Below are positions 40,202-50,765 of a DNA stretch of 64,000 nt, piece after piece. The notes beneath the pieces are model-generated. The model searched no databases. It saw only the letters and a program-made list of their open reading frames with translations, and was not told the DNA's origin. This DNA is from Gammaproteobacteria bacterium. Lineage in GTDB: Bacteria; Pseudomonadota; Gammaproteobacteria; Enterobacterales; Alteromonadaceae. Position 1 is the first letter of the stretch; each line of letters begins with the position of its first letter. A program made the position numbers and the translations under genes. The DNA is taken from contig JAHKAA010000039.1 in the NCBI GenBank assembly GCA_018825965.1, positions 1 to 64,000 on the forward strand. Reading direction: 5' to 3'.

Positions 40202-41142
40202 TGGCGCGTCGTGCTGTCCACGGCATTCTGTTACTTGATAAGCCGTTAGAAATTTCCAGCAATGGTATTTTGCAGCGCGTGCGTTGGTTGTATCAGGCAG
40301 AAAAAGCTGGTCACACCGGTGCTTTAGATCCACTGGCCAGTGGTTTGTTACCTATATGTTTTGGTGAAGCCACTAAGTTTTGTCAGTTCTTATTAGACAC
40401 AGACAAAACTTATCTGGTGACAGCGCATTTTGGTTTACGTACTGACACCAGCGACGCGGCAGGTGAAATCATTAGCCGTAAGCCTGTGACTTTTGATCAA
40501 GCCATGCTTGAGCAGAGGATGCAACAGTTCCGTGGCCCGCAGATGCAAATTCCGACTATGTTTTCGGCGTTAAAGTATCAGGGACAGCCGCTGTACAAAT
40601 ATGCCCGCCAGGGTATTGAAGTACCACGTGAAGCCAGGCCTATTACCATCTTCCGTTTTGAATTGCAGCAGTTTGACGGCGAATACGCTAGTTTCCTTGT
40701 GCATTGCAGCAAAGGCACTTATATCCGCACCTTAATCGACGATTTAGGTGAGGCTTTAGGTTCAGGTGCTTATGTCAGCGCCTTGCGTCGTATTCATGTC
40801 GGTCCTTTTGATGCTGCACAAATGCTGACGCAGGAACAGCTGGTGCCTTTTAACGACAAGCAAGACTGGGATGGCTTAGACGCTTTATTGTTGCCAATGG
40901 ATTTAGCCTTAACCGGCTTACCTGAGCTGAAGCTCACTGAAGCGCAGCAAAAACGTTTAGTGCATGGTCAAACTGTGTTGCTAACTGAATCCGAACTGGC
41001 AGATTTAGGTACAGAAGCTGCTGATGCTATTAAGTTGTATGGACCAGAACAGCAGTTTATTGGTGTGGCCTCTTTAGAGGCTGGCGTGCTGTCGGTACGA
41101 CGTTTACTCAATACCAGCATGTGGCAAACACCAGCCTTATAA
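40201..41142 (+). CDS. truB: tRNA pseudouridine-55 synthase TruB
   Basis: Isomerises U55 in the T-loop of tRNAs. The 313-residue protein carries [17 protein letters not shown], the catalytic motif [14 protein letters not shown] (Asp43), the [11 protein letters not shown] segment and a C-terminal PUA-like region. Translationally coupled to rbfA. Confidence 0.98.
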   Translation: MARRAVHGILLLDKPLEISSNGILQRVRWLYQAEKAGHTGALDPLASGLLPICFGEATKFCQFLLDTDKTYLVTAHFGLRTDTSDAAGEIISRKPVTFDQAMLEQRMQQFRGPQMQIPTMFSALKYQGQPLYKYARQGIEVPREARPITIFRFELQQFDGEYASFLVHCSKGTYIRTLIDDLGEALGSGAYVSALRRIHVGPFDAAQMLTQEQLVPFNDKQDWDGLDALLLPMDLALTGLPELKLTEAQQKRLVHGQTVLLTESELADLGTEAADAIKLYGPEQQFIGVASLEAGVLSVRRLLNTSMWQTPAL

Positions 41143-41148
41143 TTTTGC

Positions 41149-41177
41149 TTGTCAGTTCAACACAAAGCGCATAGAAT
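41149..41177 (+). promoter_or_regulatory. Promoter of rpsO
   Basis: TTGTCA (41149-41154), 17 bases, TAGAAT (41172-41177): a strong sigma-70 promoter right after truB and about 65 bases before the rpsO start, so rpsO-pnp can be transcribed independently. Confidence 0.8.
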
Positions 41178-41242
41178 GCGCGCTCATTTTCGTTGTTGCT
41201 GGATTAGTGGCCGGCACAACATATCTCTCTATTGGAGGCTCT

Positions 41243-41512
41243 ATGTCACTAACTACAGCTGAAAAAGCGCAAATCTTAGCAGATTTCGCTGTTAAACAAG
41301 GCGATACAGGTTCACCTGAAGTACAAGTTGCATTATTAACTGCAACTATTGCTAAGTTACAACCGCACTTTGCTGACCACAAGCATGACCACCACTCACG
41401 TCGTGGCCTGTTACGTATGGTTAGCCAACGTCGTAAGTTATTAGATTACTTAAAAGGCAAAGACGGTCAGCGTTACGCTACTCTGATCGAGCGTTTAGGT
41501 CTGCGTCGTTAA
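41243..41512 (+). CDS. rpsO: 30S ribosomal protein S15
   Basis: Binds the central domain of 16S rRNA early in 30S assembly. ATG 41243 with GGAGG (41234-41238) gives 89 residues, the standard length, starting [20 protein letters not shown] and ending ERLGLRR. S15 represses its own mRNA in E. coli; the leader here was not folded. Confidence 0.99.
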   Translation: MSLTTAEKAQILADFAVKQGDTGSPEVQVALLTATIAKLQPHFADHKHDHHSRRGLLRMVSQRRKLLDYLKGKDGQRYATLIERLGLRR

Positions 41513-41529
41513 TTCGTAGCTTATGCCTG

Positions 41530-41558
41530 AAAAAGCCAGTCCTCGACTGGCTTTTTTT
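41530..41558 (+). terminator. Terminator between rpsO and pnp
   Basis: AAAAGCCAGTC (41531-41541) with GACTGGCTTTT (41545-41555), loop CTC, continuing into a run of T. Confidence 0.92.
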
Positions 41559-41758
41559 TCGACTTCAAAACAGAAAAATTCATACCAATGCAACTTAATG
41601 CCTTCATGATGTTCTTACCGCCCGGACATGCTTAAATTTTATACCCTGCGATTCTGGTGCCCGCTATCTTTTAAGCCTTGTAACAGGCTATACTGTGCCG
41701 CGAAAAACAGACCAAAAGACTCCGCGAAAAAACGCGAAAAATAGAAAGGAAATAATCA

Positions 41759-43891
41759 GTGAACCCCATCGTAAAATCATTCCAGTTTGGCCAACACACT
41801 ATCACTCTGGAAACCGGCGTTATCGCCCGTCAAGCTGACGCGGCTGTACTTGCAAGCATGGGTGATACCTCTGTGTTAGTCACAGTGGTCGCTAAAAAAC
41901 AACCAAAACCAGGTCAGGACTTTTTCCCTCTGACCGTGAACTATCAGGAAAAAACTTATGCGGCAGGCCGCATCCCTGGTGGTTTCTTCAAGCGTGAAGG
42001 CCGTCCGTCAGAAGGCGAGACTTTAACTTCACGTTTAATCGACCGTCCAATCCGTCCATTATTCCCTGAAGGCTTTACAAACGAAGTTCAGGTGATTGCC
42101 ACTGTAGTTTCAGTACAACCTGAAATTCAGCCGGACATTATCTCTATCATCGCAACTTCTGCTGCTTTGGCTATATCAGGTATCCCGTTTAGTGGTCCAT
42201 TAGGTGCGGCCCGTGTTGGTTATGTAAACAGCCAGTACGTGTTAAACCCGTCAGAAACTGAATTAAAAGACAGCAAACTGGATTTAGTGGTTGCAGGTAC
42301 TGCAAACGCTGTATTGATGGTTGAATCTGAAGCTGGCGTATTGTCAGAGGAAGTGATGTTAGGTGCAGTGGTATTTGGTCACGACCAGATGCAAGCTGTG
42401 ATCAACGCTATCAATGAATTTGCGGCTGAAGCAGCTAAACCAGTGTGGAACTGGGTTGCTCCGGTTAAAAATGCGACAGTGACCAGCAAAATTGCTGAAC
42501 TGGCAACAGCGCCAGTGGGCGAAGCTTACCGCATCACTGAAAAAGCAAAACGTTACGAAGCCATTGGCGCTATCAAAGCTGAAGTCTTCGCTCAAATCAA
42601 AGCTGAATTAGCGGAAGGCGAAAGCTTTAACGAAACTGAAGCCAACGAAATTTTCCACAACCTGGAAAGCCAAATCGTACGTAGCCGTATCATCAAAGGC
42701 GAACCACGTATTGATGGTCGTGACAACGAAATGATCCGTGCTTTAAGTGTAATGACGGGTTTATTGCCACGTACACACGGTTCAGCTTTGTTCACCCGTG
42801 GTGAAACTCAGGCTTTAGTCACTTGTACTTTGGGTACAGCCCGTGATGCTCAAACAGTAGATGACTTACTGAGCGAAAAAACGGACAACTTCCTGTTCCA
42901 TTACAACTTCCCTCCGTACTCAGTAGGTGAGACAGGCATGGTAGGTTCACCAAAGCGTCGTGAAATTGGTCATGGCCGTTTAGCGAAACGTGGTGTAGCT
43001 GCTGTAATGCCGGATTTCAATGATTTCCCGTACACAGTACGTATTGTGTCTGAAATCACCGAATCAAACGGTTCTAGCTCTATGGCTTCTGTTTGTGGTT
43101 CTTCATTAGCTCTGATGGATGCTGGTGTACCAATCAAAGCTTCTGTTGCTGGTATCGCTATGGGTCTGGTGAAAGAAGGTAATGACTTCGTTGTTCTTTC
43201 TGACATTTTAGGTGATGAAGATCACTTAGGTGACATGGACTTTAAAGTAGCCGGTACTACTGAAGGTATCACTGCGCTGCAGATGGATATCAAAATCGAA
43301 GGTATCACTCGCGAGATCATGCAGATCGCTCTGAAACAAGCTAAAGCTGCCCGTATTCACATTCTGAACGTGATGGACCAGGCCATCAGCACGCACCGTG
43401 AAGAGCTGTCAGAACATGCTCCACGTATCTACACTTTAAAAATCAATCCGGAAAAAATCCGTGACGTGATTGGTAAAGGTGGTGCTGTGATCCGTCAGAT
43501 CACTGAAGAATCTGGTACTACGATCGAAATCGAAGATGACGGTACAGTGAAAATTGCTGCGACTAACTCGCAAGCTGCCAACATTGCCATCAACCGTATC
43601 GAAGCTATCACAGCTGAAATCGAAGTAGGTGCAGTGTATCAGGGTGAAGTAGTACGTATTGTTGACTTCGGTGCTTTTGTTAACGTTCTGCCAGGCAAAG
43701 ATGGTTTAGTTCACATTTCACAAATCTCTGATGAGCGCGTGAGCAATGTGGCTGACCACTTAGTTATTGGTCAGAAAGTTGCTGTAAAAGTGATGGAAGT
43801 GGACAAGCAGGGTCGTGTGCGTTTAAGCATTAAAGAAGCTCAGGACAAACCTGCAGCTGTTGAGTCTGCCGATGCTGTTGAAGCTCAGTAA
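41759..43891 (+). CDS. pnp: Polyribonucleotide nucleotidyltransferase (PNPase)
   Basis: Phosphorolytic 3'-5' exoribonuclease of the RNA degradosome. The GTG start at 41759 has AAGGA upstream and yields 710 residues beginning [20 protein letters not shown], matching E. coli Pnp. Two RNase PH domains ([19 protein letters not shown]; later FRSPKR-equivalent [16 protein letters not shown]), KH ([15 protein letters not shown]) and S1 ([15 protein letters not shown]) domains are seen. The leader has CGCGAAAAAACGCG repeats (about 41723-41736) that could be part of an RNase III-processed hairpin, as known for E. coli pnp. Confidence 0.98.
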   Translation: MNPIVKSFQFGQHTITLETGVIARQADAAVLASMGDTSVLVTVVAKKQPKPGQDFFPLTVNYQEKTYAAGRIPGGFFKREGRPSEGETLTSRLIDRPIRPLFPEGFTNEVQVIATVVSVQPEIQPDIISIIATSAALAISGIPFSGPLGAARVGYVNSQYVLNPSETELKDSKLDLVVAGTANAVLMVESEAGVLSEEVMLGAVVFGHDQMQAVINAINEFAAEAAKPVWNWVAPVKNATVTSKIAELATAPVGEAYRITEKAKRYEAIGAIKAEVFAQIKAELAEGESFNETEANEIFHNLESQIVRSRIIKGEPRIDGRDNEMIRALSVMTGLLPRTHGSALFTRGETQALVTCTLGTARDAQTVDDLLSEKTDNFLFHYNFPPYSVGETGMVGSPKRREIGHGRLAKRGVAAVMPDFNDFPYTVRIVSEITESNGSSSMASVCGSSLALMDAGVPIKASVAGIAMGLVKEGNDFVVLSDILGDEDHLGDMDFKVAGTTEGITALQMDIKIEGITREIMQIALKQAKAARIHILNVMDQAISTHREELSEHAPRIYTLKINPEKIRDVIGKGGAVIRQITEESGTTIEIEDDGTVKIAATNSQAANIAINRIEAITAEIEVGAVYQGEVVRIVDFGAFVNVLPGKDGLVHISQISDERVSNVADHLVIGQKVAVKVMEVDKQGRVRLSIKEAQDKPAAVESADAVEAQ

Positions 43892-44792
43892 GGTCTCTGA
43901 CCTGACCAAAAAAGCAGTGCTGCTTGCAGCACTGTTGGCTCTGGGCGCTTGCGCCCAGAAACCTGCAACTGAAATTGCTGCTGTACTGGTGGAAAATCCA
44001 CTGGAACCAGAACCAGTAGCTGTTTCTTACCGCACTGAAATTGCCATAGCGCGAATTTCTGAGCTGCTGACCAAAGCTGAAACCACAGACGAACAACGTG
44101 CCCGCTTGTTTTACGACCGCGGTGTGATGTACGACAGTGTTGGTTTACGCTCATTAGCCCGTTTTGATTTTTTGCGTGCTTTACGGTTGCAGCCCGATAT
44201 GGCGGATGCCTATAACTTTATTGGTATTCACCATACCTTAGTGGGCAACTACACCGAAGCTTATGAGTCTTTTGATGCTGCTTTAGAGCTGGCACCAGAC
44301 TATGACTATGCCTATTTAAACCGGGGTATAGCGCTGCTGTACGACAGTAAAACTGCTTTGGCTGTAGGCGACTTTGAACAGTTTTATCAGGCGAAACCTG
44401 ACGATCCATACCGTTCATTGTGGTTGTATTTTGCTGACGCCAATTTATCTGTTCCTGAAGCTCAGGCGCGTTTAGCTTTAAATCAGGCTAAATTAGATCC
44501 GGACCATTGGGCCAGCAAGATAGTGGCTTTTTATCTGGGAAAAATCTCAGAACAAGAGTTACTGGACGCTGCCGCCACTTTGAATACGGATCCACAGCAA
44601 CTGGCTGAACGTTTATGTGAAGTTTATTTCTATCTGGCCAAATGGCACCAACAACAAAACCCTACTAAAGCGTTGGATTACTATAAAAAAGTACTGGCAA
44701 CTAATGTGTATGAGTTTGTTGAACACCGTTATGCCCGTATAGAGATGAACAGATTGCGTGGTTTAGATGCCAGTGTACTTCCTGTTGAATAA
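43872..44792 (+). CDS. nlpI: Lipoprotein NlpI (TPR adaptor)
   Basis: Outer-membrane lipoprotein with TPR repeats that in E. coli guides the protease Prc to the endopeptidase MepS and so tunes peptidoglycan growth. About 306 residues with lipobox LALGAC (Cys near 27), [20 protein letters not shown] and further TPR units. ATG 43872 is a choice; TTG 43860 and TTG 43878 are in frame and no ribosome site is clear. The start lies inside the end of pnp (overlap about 20 bases), so translation may be coupled. Confidence 0.9.
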   Translation: MLLKLSKVSDLTKKAVLLAALLALGACAQKPATEIAAVLVENPLEPEPVAVSYRTEIAIARISELLTKAETTDEQRARLFYDRGVMYDSVGLRSLARFDFLRALRLQPDMADAYNFIGIHHTLVGNYTEAYESFDAALELAPDYDYAYLNRGIALLYDSKTALAVGDFEQFYQAKPDDPYRSLWLYFADANLSVPEAQARLALNQAKLDPDHWASKIVAFYLGKISEQELLDAAATLNTDPQQLAERLCEVYFYLAKWHQQQNPTKALDYYKKVLATNVYEFVEHRYARIEMNRLRGLDASVLPVE

Positions 44793-44799
44793 CAGACAG

Positions 44800-46017
44800 A
44801 TGCCATTAAATAAAAAAAGCCGGTTTTCTGGCTTTTTTTTATTACAGAATAGTTTGATGGTTTGGTTGTTTTGCTGTTTAGCCGGCTGTGAACCTGCGCT
44901 GGAGCAATTGCCTGAACAGCAGTTGATGAATAAAGCACAACAAGGCCATGGTGCAGCCGCTGTACTACTGGCGAAAAAACGTGAACAGCAAGGCGACTTT
45001 CCTGCTGCATTGAACTGGTATCAAAAAGCGCTGGATGCCGGACTGACCGATGAGCTTGCGGCTTTACTCGCATTAAAACAGCGTCAGGATGGCTTTTTAG
45101 CGACCGCAAGCTATCTTGACCACCGTCTACAGCAACAACAGACTGTAAACGCAGCAGAGGCTGATTTAGCCGCTGATTATGGACTCTGGCATTATGCTCA
45201 GAGCCCTGTTTACTCTGGATCAAACTCAAATTCTTCCTGTAGCTTAACTTTACAGCCTGTAGTGCAATCCAGGGCGGGTAGCCGTCAATTGCAGCTATTA
45301 CAGCAACAGTGGCAGCAGGACCCTCAGCTCTCCTCTTTACCTGTCTGTTTTTTACCTGAAAAGCGTATAAAAAGTACCGACTTACAATGCAGTTATCAGG
45401 TCGGACAACGAATTCAGTGTCAGTATCAGGTATTGACACCTGATGTAGCTCAGGGCGGATTTAGTCAGTTACTGGTAGTTGCAGGTGAAGGCAGGGCAAA
45501 TTACAACAATGGCATAGTGCAGCTGGCTGAAAGCAGCTCTTTTGAGGTGTTCAGGCACGAGTTTGCCCATGTTCTGGGTTTTATCGATGAATACAGTTTA
45601 AGTACACAAGTGGCGCAAGCTGAGTGTCGCAGCGATAAAATCCGGCCCAATTTACTGACTGATAAAACCCGGTTGGATATCTATCTGCAGCATTGGCAAT
45701 TAGAAAAGACCGATGTTCAGTTACAGCCAGTGGAGAGTTGTGATAATGCCGGTGTGCAAGCTTACGCCCCTGTAAGCAATTTAAGCTTTATGCGCTCACA
45801 TGAAGCAGAGGTTCCTGATCTGTACTTTAAACTGATGCAGAAGGTGTTGGCGCAGCCAGAATTGATTATGCCGGTACAGTATTTTTATGCTTATTTAGCC
45901 AGGCAAGAACAGGATTGGTACCATTGGCGTTTATTGATGGATCAGGCTGCTAAACAAGGTTATCCCGATGCACAGCACTTGTTACATGAGGCTTCGGCTA
46001 TTCCGACAGCTCCGTAA
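44800..46017 (+). CDS. Putative zinc-metallopeptidase lipoprotein with Sel1-like repeats (M64-like motif)
   Basis: Not a gene I can name. From ATG 44800 it has 405 residues: a basic N-region (PLNKKSRF), hydrophobic segment and lipobox CLAGC (Cys about 30), so a lipoprotein. Residues about 43-85 look Sel1/TPR-like (AAALNWYQKALDAG pattern), and the last 40 (MDQAAKQGYPDAQHLLHEA) are a Sel1 repeat. Between them HEFAHVLGFIDEY (His near 253 and 257) is a zinc-protease motif like that of M64 (HEFxHxxxxxxDEY). Several cysteines suggest a disulfide-bonded periplasmic domain. The terminator of nlpI is inside the signal-peptide coding region. An internal ATG at 44857 would give a very short, uncharged signal and is less likely. 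Confidence 0.75.
   Translation: MPLNKKSRFSGFFLLQNSLMVWLFCCLAGCEPALEQLPEQQLMNKAQQGHGAAAVLLAKKREQQGDFPAALNWYQKALDAGLTDELAALLALKQRQDGFLATASYLDHRLQQQQTVNAAEADLAADYGLWHYAQSPVYSGSNSNSSCSLTLQPVVQSRAGSRQLQLLQQQWQQDPQLSSLPVCFLPEKRIKSTDLQCSYQVGQRIQCQYQVLTPDVAQGGFSQLLVVAGEGRANYNNGIVQLAESSSFEVFRHEFAHVLGFIDEYSLSTQVAQAECRSDKIRPNLLTDKTRLDIYLQHWQLEKTDVQLQPVESCDNAGVQAYAPVSNLSFMRSHEAEVPDLYFKLMQKVLAQPELIMPVQYFYAYLARQEQDWYHWRLLMDQAAKQGYPDAQHLLHEASAIPTAP
44812..44840 (+). terminator. Terminator of nlpI, located inside the next coding region
   Basis: A 12-bp stem with one G-U pair (44812-44823 with 44828-44839), TTTT loop and a run of eight T. It lies after the nlpI stop but between codons about 4 and 14 of the downstream metallopeptidase-like gene. 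Confidence 0.85.
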
Positions 46018-46351
46018 GCTCGCGGCTTAATAAATCGGCATCCCCTAAATTCAGCTCCAGCAGGCGGCGTAAATGACTGGCAGAGTCGATATCAATTTTA
46101 TCGCAGCGCACACCGACACAAGAGCCATTCAAATGAGCGACAGTCACATCCATAAACAAATCCACGCCGGATTCATTTAACTGAAACTGCAATTGGAAGC
46201 TTTGGCCTGATTGCAATGTTGTTGCTGCATCCAGCTGTAACAAAGCACCTTTAAGCGACAAATCCTGCAATTGACCTGTGTATACAGCGTCAGCGTTTTT
46301 TAGTTGTACAGGACCGGAAAATAACACCCGGCTAAAACGTCTGTTGTCCAT
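45998..46351 (-). CDS. PilZ-domain protein (cyclic di-GMP receptor)
   Basis: Predicted to bind c-di-GMP and pass this signal to motility or surface functions. Of 117 residues almost the whole length is PilZ: RRFSRVLF at the N-terminus supplies the RxxxR arginines and DLSLKGALL the D/NxSxxG motif. The gene is convergent with the metallopeptidase-like gene and overlaps its last 20 bases. No partner gene is adjacent. Confidence 0.9.
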   Translation of the reverse strand: MDNRRFSRVLFSGPVQLKNADAVYTGQLQDLSLKGALLQLDAATTLQSGQSFQLQFQLNESGVDLFMDVTVAHLNGSCVGVRCDKIDIDSASHLRRLLELNLGDADLLSRELTELSE

Positions 46352-46449
46352 ACCAAATCCTTGAGTTCTTTGCGTTGAGCATAGTTGTTTCCGGCATGAA
46401 AAGACAGTGCAGGCGGCTAAATTTAACTGCCTGCACAGTCACTTAGTTA

Positions 46450-47418
46450 TTAGCTGACTTCTTCACCTGCCGCCTGGCGATCAGCGTGATATGAAGATCT
46501 CACGAACGGGCCTGAGGCGACATGTTTAAAGCCGAGCTCGTAACCAATACGTTTGATCTCGTCAAACTCGTCCGGAGAAACGTAGCGTTTCACTGGTAAA
46601 TGGTGTTTGCTTGGCTGCAGGTATTGGCCTACGGTCAGCATATCGACGTTATGAAGACGTAAGTCCCGCATCACTTCGATAATTTCTTCTGTCGTCTCGC
46701 CTAAACCGACCATCAGGCCTGACTTAGTGGACACTTCAGGATGGGCTTCTTTATAACGACGCAGCAGTTCAAGTGACCATTTATAGTCAGCACCCGGACG
46801 TGCCAGTTTGTATAAACGTGGTGCTGTTTCCAGGTTGTGGTTAAATACGTCTGGTGGGGTTTGCGTCAGAATGTCCAAAGCTGCATCCATACGGCCACGG
46901 AAATCCGGTACCAGTACTTCAATTTTTATCGCCGGGCTTTCACGGCGAATAGAGCTGATGCAGTCGGCAAAATGCTGGGCACCGCCATCACGTAAGTCAT
47001 CACGGTCTACCGAGGTGATCACCACATATTTCAGTGCCATATCTTTGATGGTTAATGCCAGTTTTTCCGGCTCTTCTGCGCTTGGAGGCAAAGGGCGGCC
47101 ATGAGCCACATCACAGAAAGGGCAACGTCTGGTGCAAATGGCACCTAAAATCATAAAAGTTGCTGTGCCGTGGTTAAAACATTCTGACAGGTTAGGGCAG
47201 GAGGCTTCTTCGCACACCGAATGCAAACCGTGTTTACGCATAGCGCCTTTGATTTGTTCAATACGGTCTGTGCTGCGTGGTAATTTGATTTTTAACCAGT
47301 CAGGTTTACGTAACAATTCTTCACGTTCAGTTGGCAACACTTTGATTGGGATCAGGGCCATTTTGTCGGCATCACGTAACTTGACGCCTGGTTCCATACG
47401 AGCTGTTTTGATGGTCAT
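46450..47418 (-). CDS. lipA: Lipoyl synthase
   Basis: Radical-SAM enzyme that inserts two sulfurs into octanoyl-lipoyl domains. With ATG 47418, one base after the lipB stop, it has 322 residues. Both iron-sulfur clusters are visible: auxiliary [12 protein letters not shown] and radical-[11 protein letters not shown], followed by the conserved tail serine region [15 protein letters not shown] at 47427 is an alternative start. It is last in the ybeD-lipB-lipA unit. Confidence 0.98.
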   Translation of the reverse strand: MTIKTARMEPGVKLRDADKMALIPIKVLPTEREELLRKPDWLKIKLPRSTDRIEQIKGAMRKHGLHSVCEEASCPNLSECFNHGTATFMILGAICTRRCPFCDVAHGRPLPPSAEEPEKLALTIKDMALKYVVITSVDRDDLRDGGAQHFADCISSIRRESPAIKIEVLVPDFRGRMDAALDILTQTPPDVFNHNLETAPRLYKLARPGADYKWSLELLRRYKEAHPEVSTKSGLMVGLGETTEEIIEVMRDLRLHNVDMLTVGQYLQPSKHHLPVKRYVSPDEFDEIKRIGYELGFKHVASGPFVRSSYHADRQAAGEEVS

Positions 47419-47419
47419 A

Positions 47420-48145
47420 TTACTCACTTAACCCTGTTTTGTGTTCAGTCTGGCTCACGGCCAACCGGGCAACAAATTGTGACTGCAGCGCCTGTCTGGC
47501 TTCATCCACAGATAGTGGACCTGCAATATCTTTGGTTTGGATCATCTGCATGCCGGCATAACCACATGGATTGATCCTGGAAAAAGGTGATAAATCCATG
47601 TTCACGTTTAAAGCCAGACCATGAAAGGTACAGCCTTTTCGCACCCGCAATCCAAGCGAAGCGACTTTTTGTTCCTGCACGTACACACCTGGTGCATCGG
47701 CTTTGGCGTAGGCTTCAATGCCATAAGGTGCTAAAGCCTGAATGATCACCTGTTCAATCAAGGTCACCAGTTCCCGCACTCCGAGCTTACGTCTTTTAAT
47801 ATCCAGTAAAACATAAGCCACCAACTGACCAGGGCCGTGATAAGTAACCTGGCCGCCTCTGTCTACCTGCACCACAGGAATATCACCTGGCATCAGCAGA
47901 TGTTCTGCTTTACCGGCCTGACCCTGGGTAAATACCGGGTCATGTTCAACAAACCACAACTCGTCCGGACTTTGTTCAGTCCGCTCATCTGTGTATTTTT
48001 GCATGGCCTGCCATACCTGAATATAAGGCTGGCGCCCTAAATTCCGTATCACTAAGCCTTGAGAATCAACCACAACGAACTCCGGTTCAGTTGAAAGTGG
48101 CGGCATTATACCTGCACTGCCAACAAAAAGGGCAGTGTCACTCAT
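47420..48145 (-). CDS. lipB: Octanoyltransferase LipB
   Basis: Transfers octanoate from acyl carrier protein to lipoyl domains. The 241-residue protein has [18 protein letters not shown], the catalytic Lys in [21 protein letters not shown] and Cys in INPCGYAG. The N-terminus is about 25 residues longer than in E. coli. Its ATG overlaps the ybeD stop (ATGA). Confidence 0.97.
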   Translation of the reverse strand: MSDTALFVGSAGIMPPLSTEPEFVVVDSQGLVIRNLGRQPYIQVWQAMQKYTDERTEQSPDELWFVEHDPVFTQGQAGKAEHLLMPGDIPVVQVDRGGQVTYHGPGQLVAYVLLDIKRRKLGVRELVTLIEQVIIQALAPYGIEAYAKADAPGVYVQEQKVASLGLRVRKGCTFHGLALNVNMDLSPFSRINPCGYAGMQMIQTKDIAGPLSVDEARQALQSQFVARLAVSQTEHKTGLSE

Positions 48146-48426
48146 CAGATCACATAACGAACCAGTTCTAAACGGCCAAGTTCTGTGTACAGCAGTTCCA
48201 TATGTTCTTTGCTGGTGACAGTTACAGATACTGATACAGAGTGATAACTGCCTTTGCTGCTAGGGCGGATTTGCGGATTGTAGTCGTCCGCTTTGGCGTG
48301 TTCCTGCAGCACAACCACTATATGATCGACCAGCTCTGGTACAGCCACACCCAGCACTTTAAAGTTAACAGAGCATGGAAACTCTAAAAATTCATCAAAG
48401 CGGGTGTCTTTTACTTCAATTGTCAT
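48145..48426 (-). CDS. ybeD: DUF493-family protein YbeD
   Basis: A 93-residue ACT-like fold protein with unclear function, conserved between dacA and lipB in gammaproteobacteria. It starts [18 protein letters not shown] and contains [20 protein letters not shown], typical of DUF493. A regulatory role in lipoate metabolism has been suggested from context only. Confidence 0.94.
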   Translation of the reverse strand: MTIEVKDTRFDEFLEFPCSVNFKVLGVAVPELVDHIVVVLQEHAKADDYNPQIRPSSKGSYHSVSVSVTVTSKEHMELLYTELGRLELVRYVI

Positions 48427-48462
48427 GATGTTCTGCTCACAAAAATAATCTTTCTCTATTTT

Positions 48463-48490
48463 AACAAAAAGTCCCGGACTTGCCGGGACT
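48463..48490 (-). terminator. Terminator of dacA
   Basis: On the minus strand AGTCCCGG-CAAGT-CCGGGACT is followed by TTTTTGTT, 28 bases after the dacA stop. ybeD-lipB-lipA downstream would then depend on readthrough or on a promoter in the remaining 40 bases. Confidence 0.88.
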
Positions 48491-48518
48491 GTTTTTATCT
48501 CTGGCTATGTTTCCATAC

Positions 48519-49691
48519 TTACTGGAAGCGCATTTTCACCATATCAACCAAGCGGCTGAATAAGCCAGCTTGCTCGATATCTTCTAATGCGACCAGCGGG
48601 AACTCGGCGATGTCTTTGTCACCTAATTTCAGATAAACAGTACCCAGTACCTGGCCTTTTGATATGGGGGCAATCAGTTCCTGATTCAATTTAAAGTCAG
48701 CTTTTAAATCTTTACGCTGATTACGTTGCAAGGTAATAGGGGTTTCAGAAAGAACACCTAAAGTAATGATTTCTTTGGTACCTTGCCAAACCCTTTGTTC
48801 AGCAAACTTTTCACCTGCTTTATAAGGAGAAAAAGTTTCGAAAAAGCGAAAGCCATAGGTCAGCAATTTTTTGTTTTCGGCTTCACGGGTTTTTGCGCTG
48901 TCAGTACCCATGACCACAGAAATCAGCCGCATATCATCTTTAGTGGCCGAGGTCACCAGGCTATAACCAGCCTCTGAGGTATGGCCTGTTTTGATGCCGT
49001 CTACGTTCAGGCTTTTATCCCACAATAAGCCGTTACGGTTGTATTGTTTAATGCCGTTAAACACATACTCTTTTTCTGAATAAATTTTATATTCTTCCGG
49101 CGTGTCCCGAATTAAAGCGATCGACAGTTTTGCCATATCACGGGCTGTAGTACGCTGATTTTCGTCCGGTAAACCATGACTATTGGTGAAGGTACTGCTG
49201 TCCATGCCCAAACGTGCCGCATGGGCGTTCATCAGCTCCACAAAAGCGCCTTCAGTGCCTGCTATATGTTCAGCCATAGCCACACAAGCGTCGTTGCCTG
49301 ATTGCACAATAATGCCGCGGTTTAACTCTTCTACGCTGATGGTTTCGCCTACTTCGATAAACATTTTGGACGAGTCTGAATACTGTTTAGCCCAGGCGTT
49401 TTCAGTAATGGTGACAGGATCAGACGGCTTTATAGTGCCGTTTTTGATTTCTGTGCCAATAATATAACTGGTCATCATTTTAGTCAGGCTGGCTGGGGCC
49501 AATAACCCATCTGCATTGCCTTCGGCTAATACAGCTCCTGTATGGTAGTCCATCAGGATATAACCTTTGGCGTTTACTTCAGGAGGTTGTGGCGTCATTT
49601 GTGACGCTGTAAGAGGAGCTGTTTGTCCGGCTGCTAAAAAACTGGCAACACCAAAGGAGCAAGCAATAAAAATTCTGGAGTACGTATTCAT
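48519..49691 (-). CDS. dacA: D-alanyl-D-alanine carboxypeptidase (PBP5/6)
   Basis: Trims the terminal D-Ala of peptidoglycan stem peptides. With ATG 49691 (AAAGG upstream) it has 390 residues: signal peptide 1-22 or so, catalytic SLTK (Ser68), SGN near 131, KTG near 233, then the PBP5 C-terminal domain and an amphipathic tail (FSRLVDMVKMRFQ) that anchors it to the inner membrane. An upstream in-frame start at 49724 is less likely. It follows rlpA in the same direction. Confidence 0.97.
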   Translation of the reverse strand: MNTYSRIFIACSFGVASFLAAGQTAPLTASQMTPQPPEVNAKGYILMDYHTGAVLAEGNADGLLAPASLTKMMTSYIIGTEIKNGTIKPSDPVTITENAWAKQYSDSSKMFIEVGETISVEELNRGIIVQSGNDACVAMAEHIAGTEGAFVELMNAHAARLGMDSSTFTNSHGLPDENQRTTARDMAKLSIALIRDTPEEYKIYSEKEYVFNGIKQYNRNGLLWDKSLNVDGIKTGHTSEAGYSLVTSATKDDMRLISVVMGTDSAKTREAENKKLLTYGFRFFETFSPYKAGEKFAEQRVWQGTKEIITLGVLSETPITLQRNQRKDLKADFKLNQELIAPISKGQVLGTVYLKLGDKDIAEFPLVALEDIEQAGLFSRLVDMVKMRFQ

Positions 49692-49748
49692 GAGACCTTT
49701 CTTATGTTGTTGAGCTGAGTTCATTTTTAAACGAAATCAACCGTGGTT

Positions 49749-50750
49749 TTAACCACAGCTTTTTTTATCTGTAATATAAGCCGATGGATAATCAGCACTT
49801 TTAAAACGTTCCAGCCAGCTATTAGCTTCGGCCGCTGATGGCATTGGACCCGCCAGTAAACGGAAAATTCCATTGCCATCGTTAATTTGTGTGGATACAG
49901 ACCATTGTTGCTGTATATCCGAACCTAACTTTTGCAGTTTCTCTTTATTGCTGCTGGCAACCAGTTGAATAAAGCAGCCTGTCACTTTGGAGCCTGCAGC
50001 TACCGGCGCTGGTATAGCGGCTGGGGAAGTTATTTTCACTGGTGCAGACACTGCAGCAGGGGAGGCCAGGCTGCCTGGCCTTGGACCCGCAGGGTTAGAA
50101 GCTATGGTAGTTTCTTCAAACTGATTGCTTTTATTGCCCAATCCCATGGCATAACTCTCCTGAGCTGTCATGGCAGGAGAGGCTAAAAGTTCGACCTGAA
50201 CCCGTGCTGTGCCTTTGCCCATCATGCCAATTTTATAGGCTGCAGAATAAGATAAGTCGATCACTCTGTCTTTATGGAAGGGACCACGGTCATTCACTCT
50301 GACGACGGCCGATTTCCCATTATCCAGATTAGTCACCCGCACATAAGAGGGCAGAGGTAAGGTTTTATGAGCAGCGGTCATAGAAAACACATTGTAGGTT
50401 TCGCCGTTGGAGGTTAAATGGCCATGAAATTTATGACCGTACCAGGAGGCTATACCAGTTTCTTTGTATTCCATCAGATCGGTGCGGGGTGAATAATCTA
50501 CACCATAAATAGTGTAAGGTTTGTTACCACCACGGCTGAGTGCTTCAGCCCTGGGTTCAGGATCCGTCATTTCCAGCAAGGTAGGTAAACGATCCGGATG
50601 GCTGTCAGTAGCTTGTGAATAACGGCCTTTGTTAGGTTCTTCCCAGCCTGATGCTGCTTTAGTTTGGGCTGGTTTTTGTGCCGGTGCCGGACTTTGTGAA
50701 CAGGAAGCCAGCATCAAAGTACAACACAACGCGCTTAATTTTTTTATCAT
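49749..50750 (-). CDS. rlpA: Septal ring lytic transglycosylase RlpA (SPOR lipoprotein)
   Basis: Outer-membrane lipoprotein that acts on denuded glycan strands at the septum. The 333-residue protein has a lipobox LASC (Cys17), the double-psi beta-barrel (GIASWYGHKFHGHLTSNGE, VRVNDRGPF, DLSYSAAYKIGM; about 100-195) and a C-terminal SPOR domain (about 255-330). The Pro/Ala/Val-rich linker between them is low complexity. Located between rodA and dacA, as in E. coli. Confidence 0.96.
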   Translation of the reverse strand: MIKKLSALCCTLMLASCSQSPAPAQKPAQTKAASGWEEPNKGRYSQATDSHPDRLPTLLEMTDPEPRAEALSRGGNKPYTIYGVDYSPRTDLMEYKETGIASWYGHKFHGHLTSNGETYNVFSMTAAHKTLPLPSYVRVTNLDNGKSAVVRVNDRGPFHKDRVIDLSYSAAYKIGMMGKGTARVQVELLASPAMTAQESYAMGLGNKSNQFEETTIASNPAGPRPGSLASPAAVSAPVKITSPAAIPAPVAAGSKVTGCFIQLVASSNKEKLQKLGSDIQQQWSVSTQINDGNGIFRLLAGPMPSAAEANSWLERFKSADYPSAYITDKKSCG

Positions 50751-50765
50751 TCTTTTCTGTATCTT

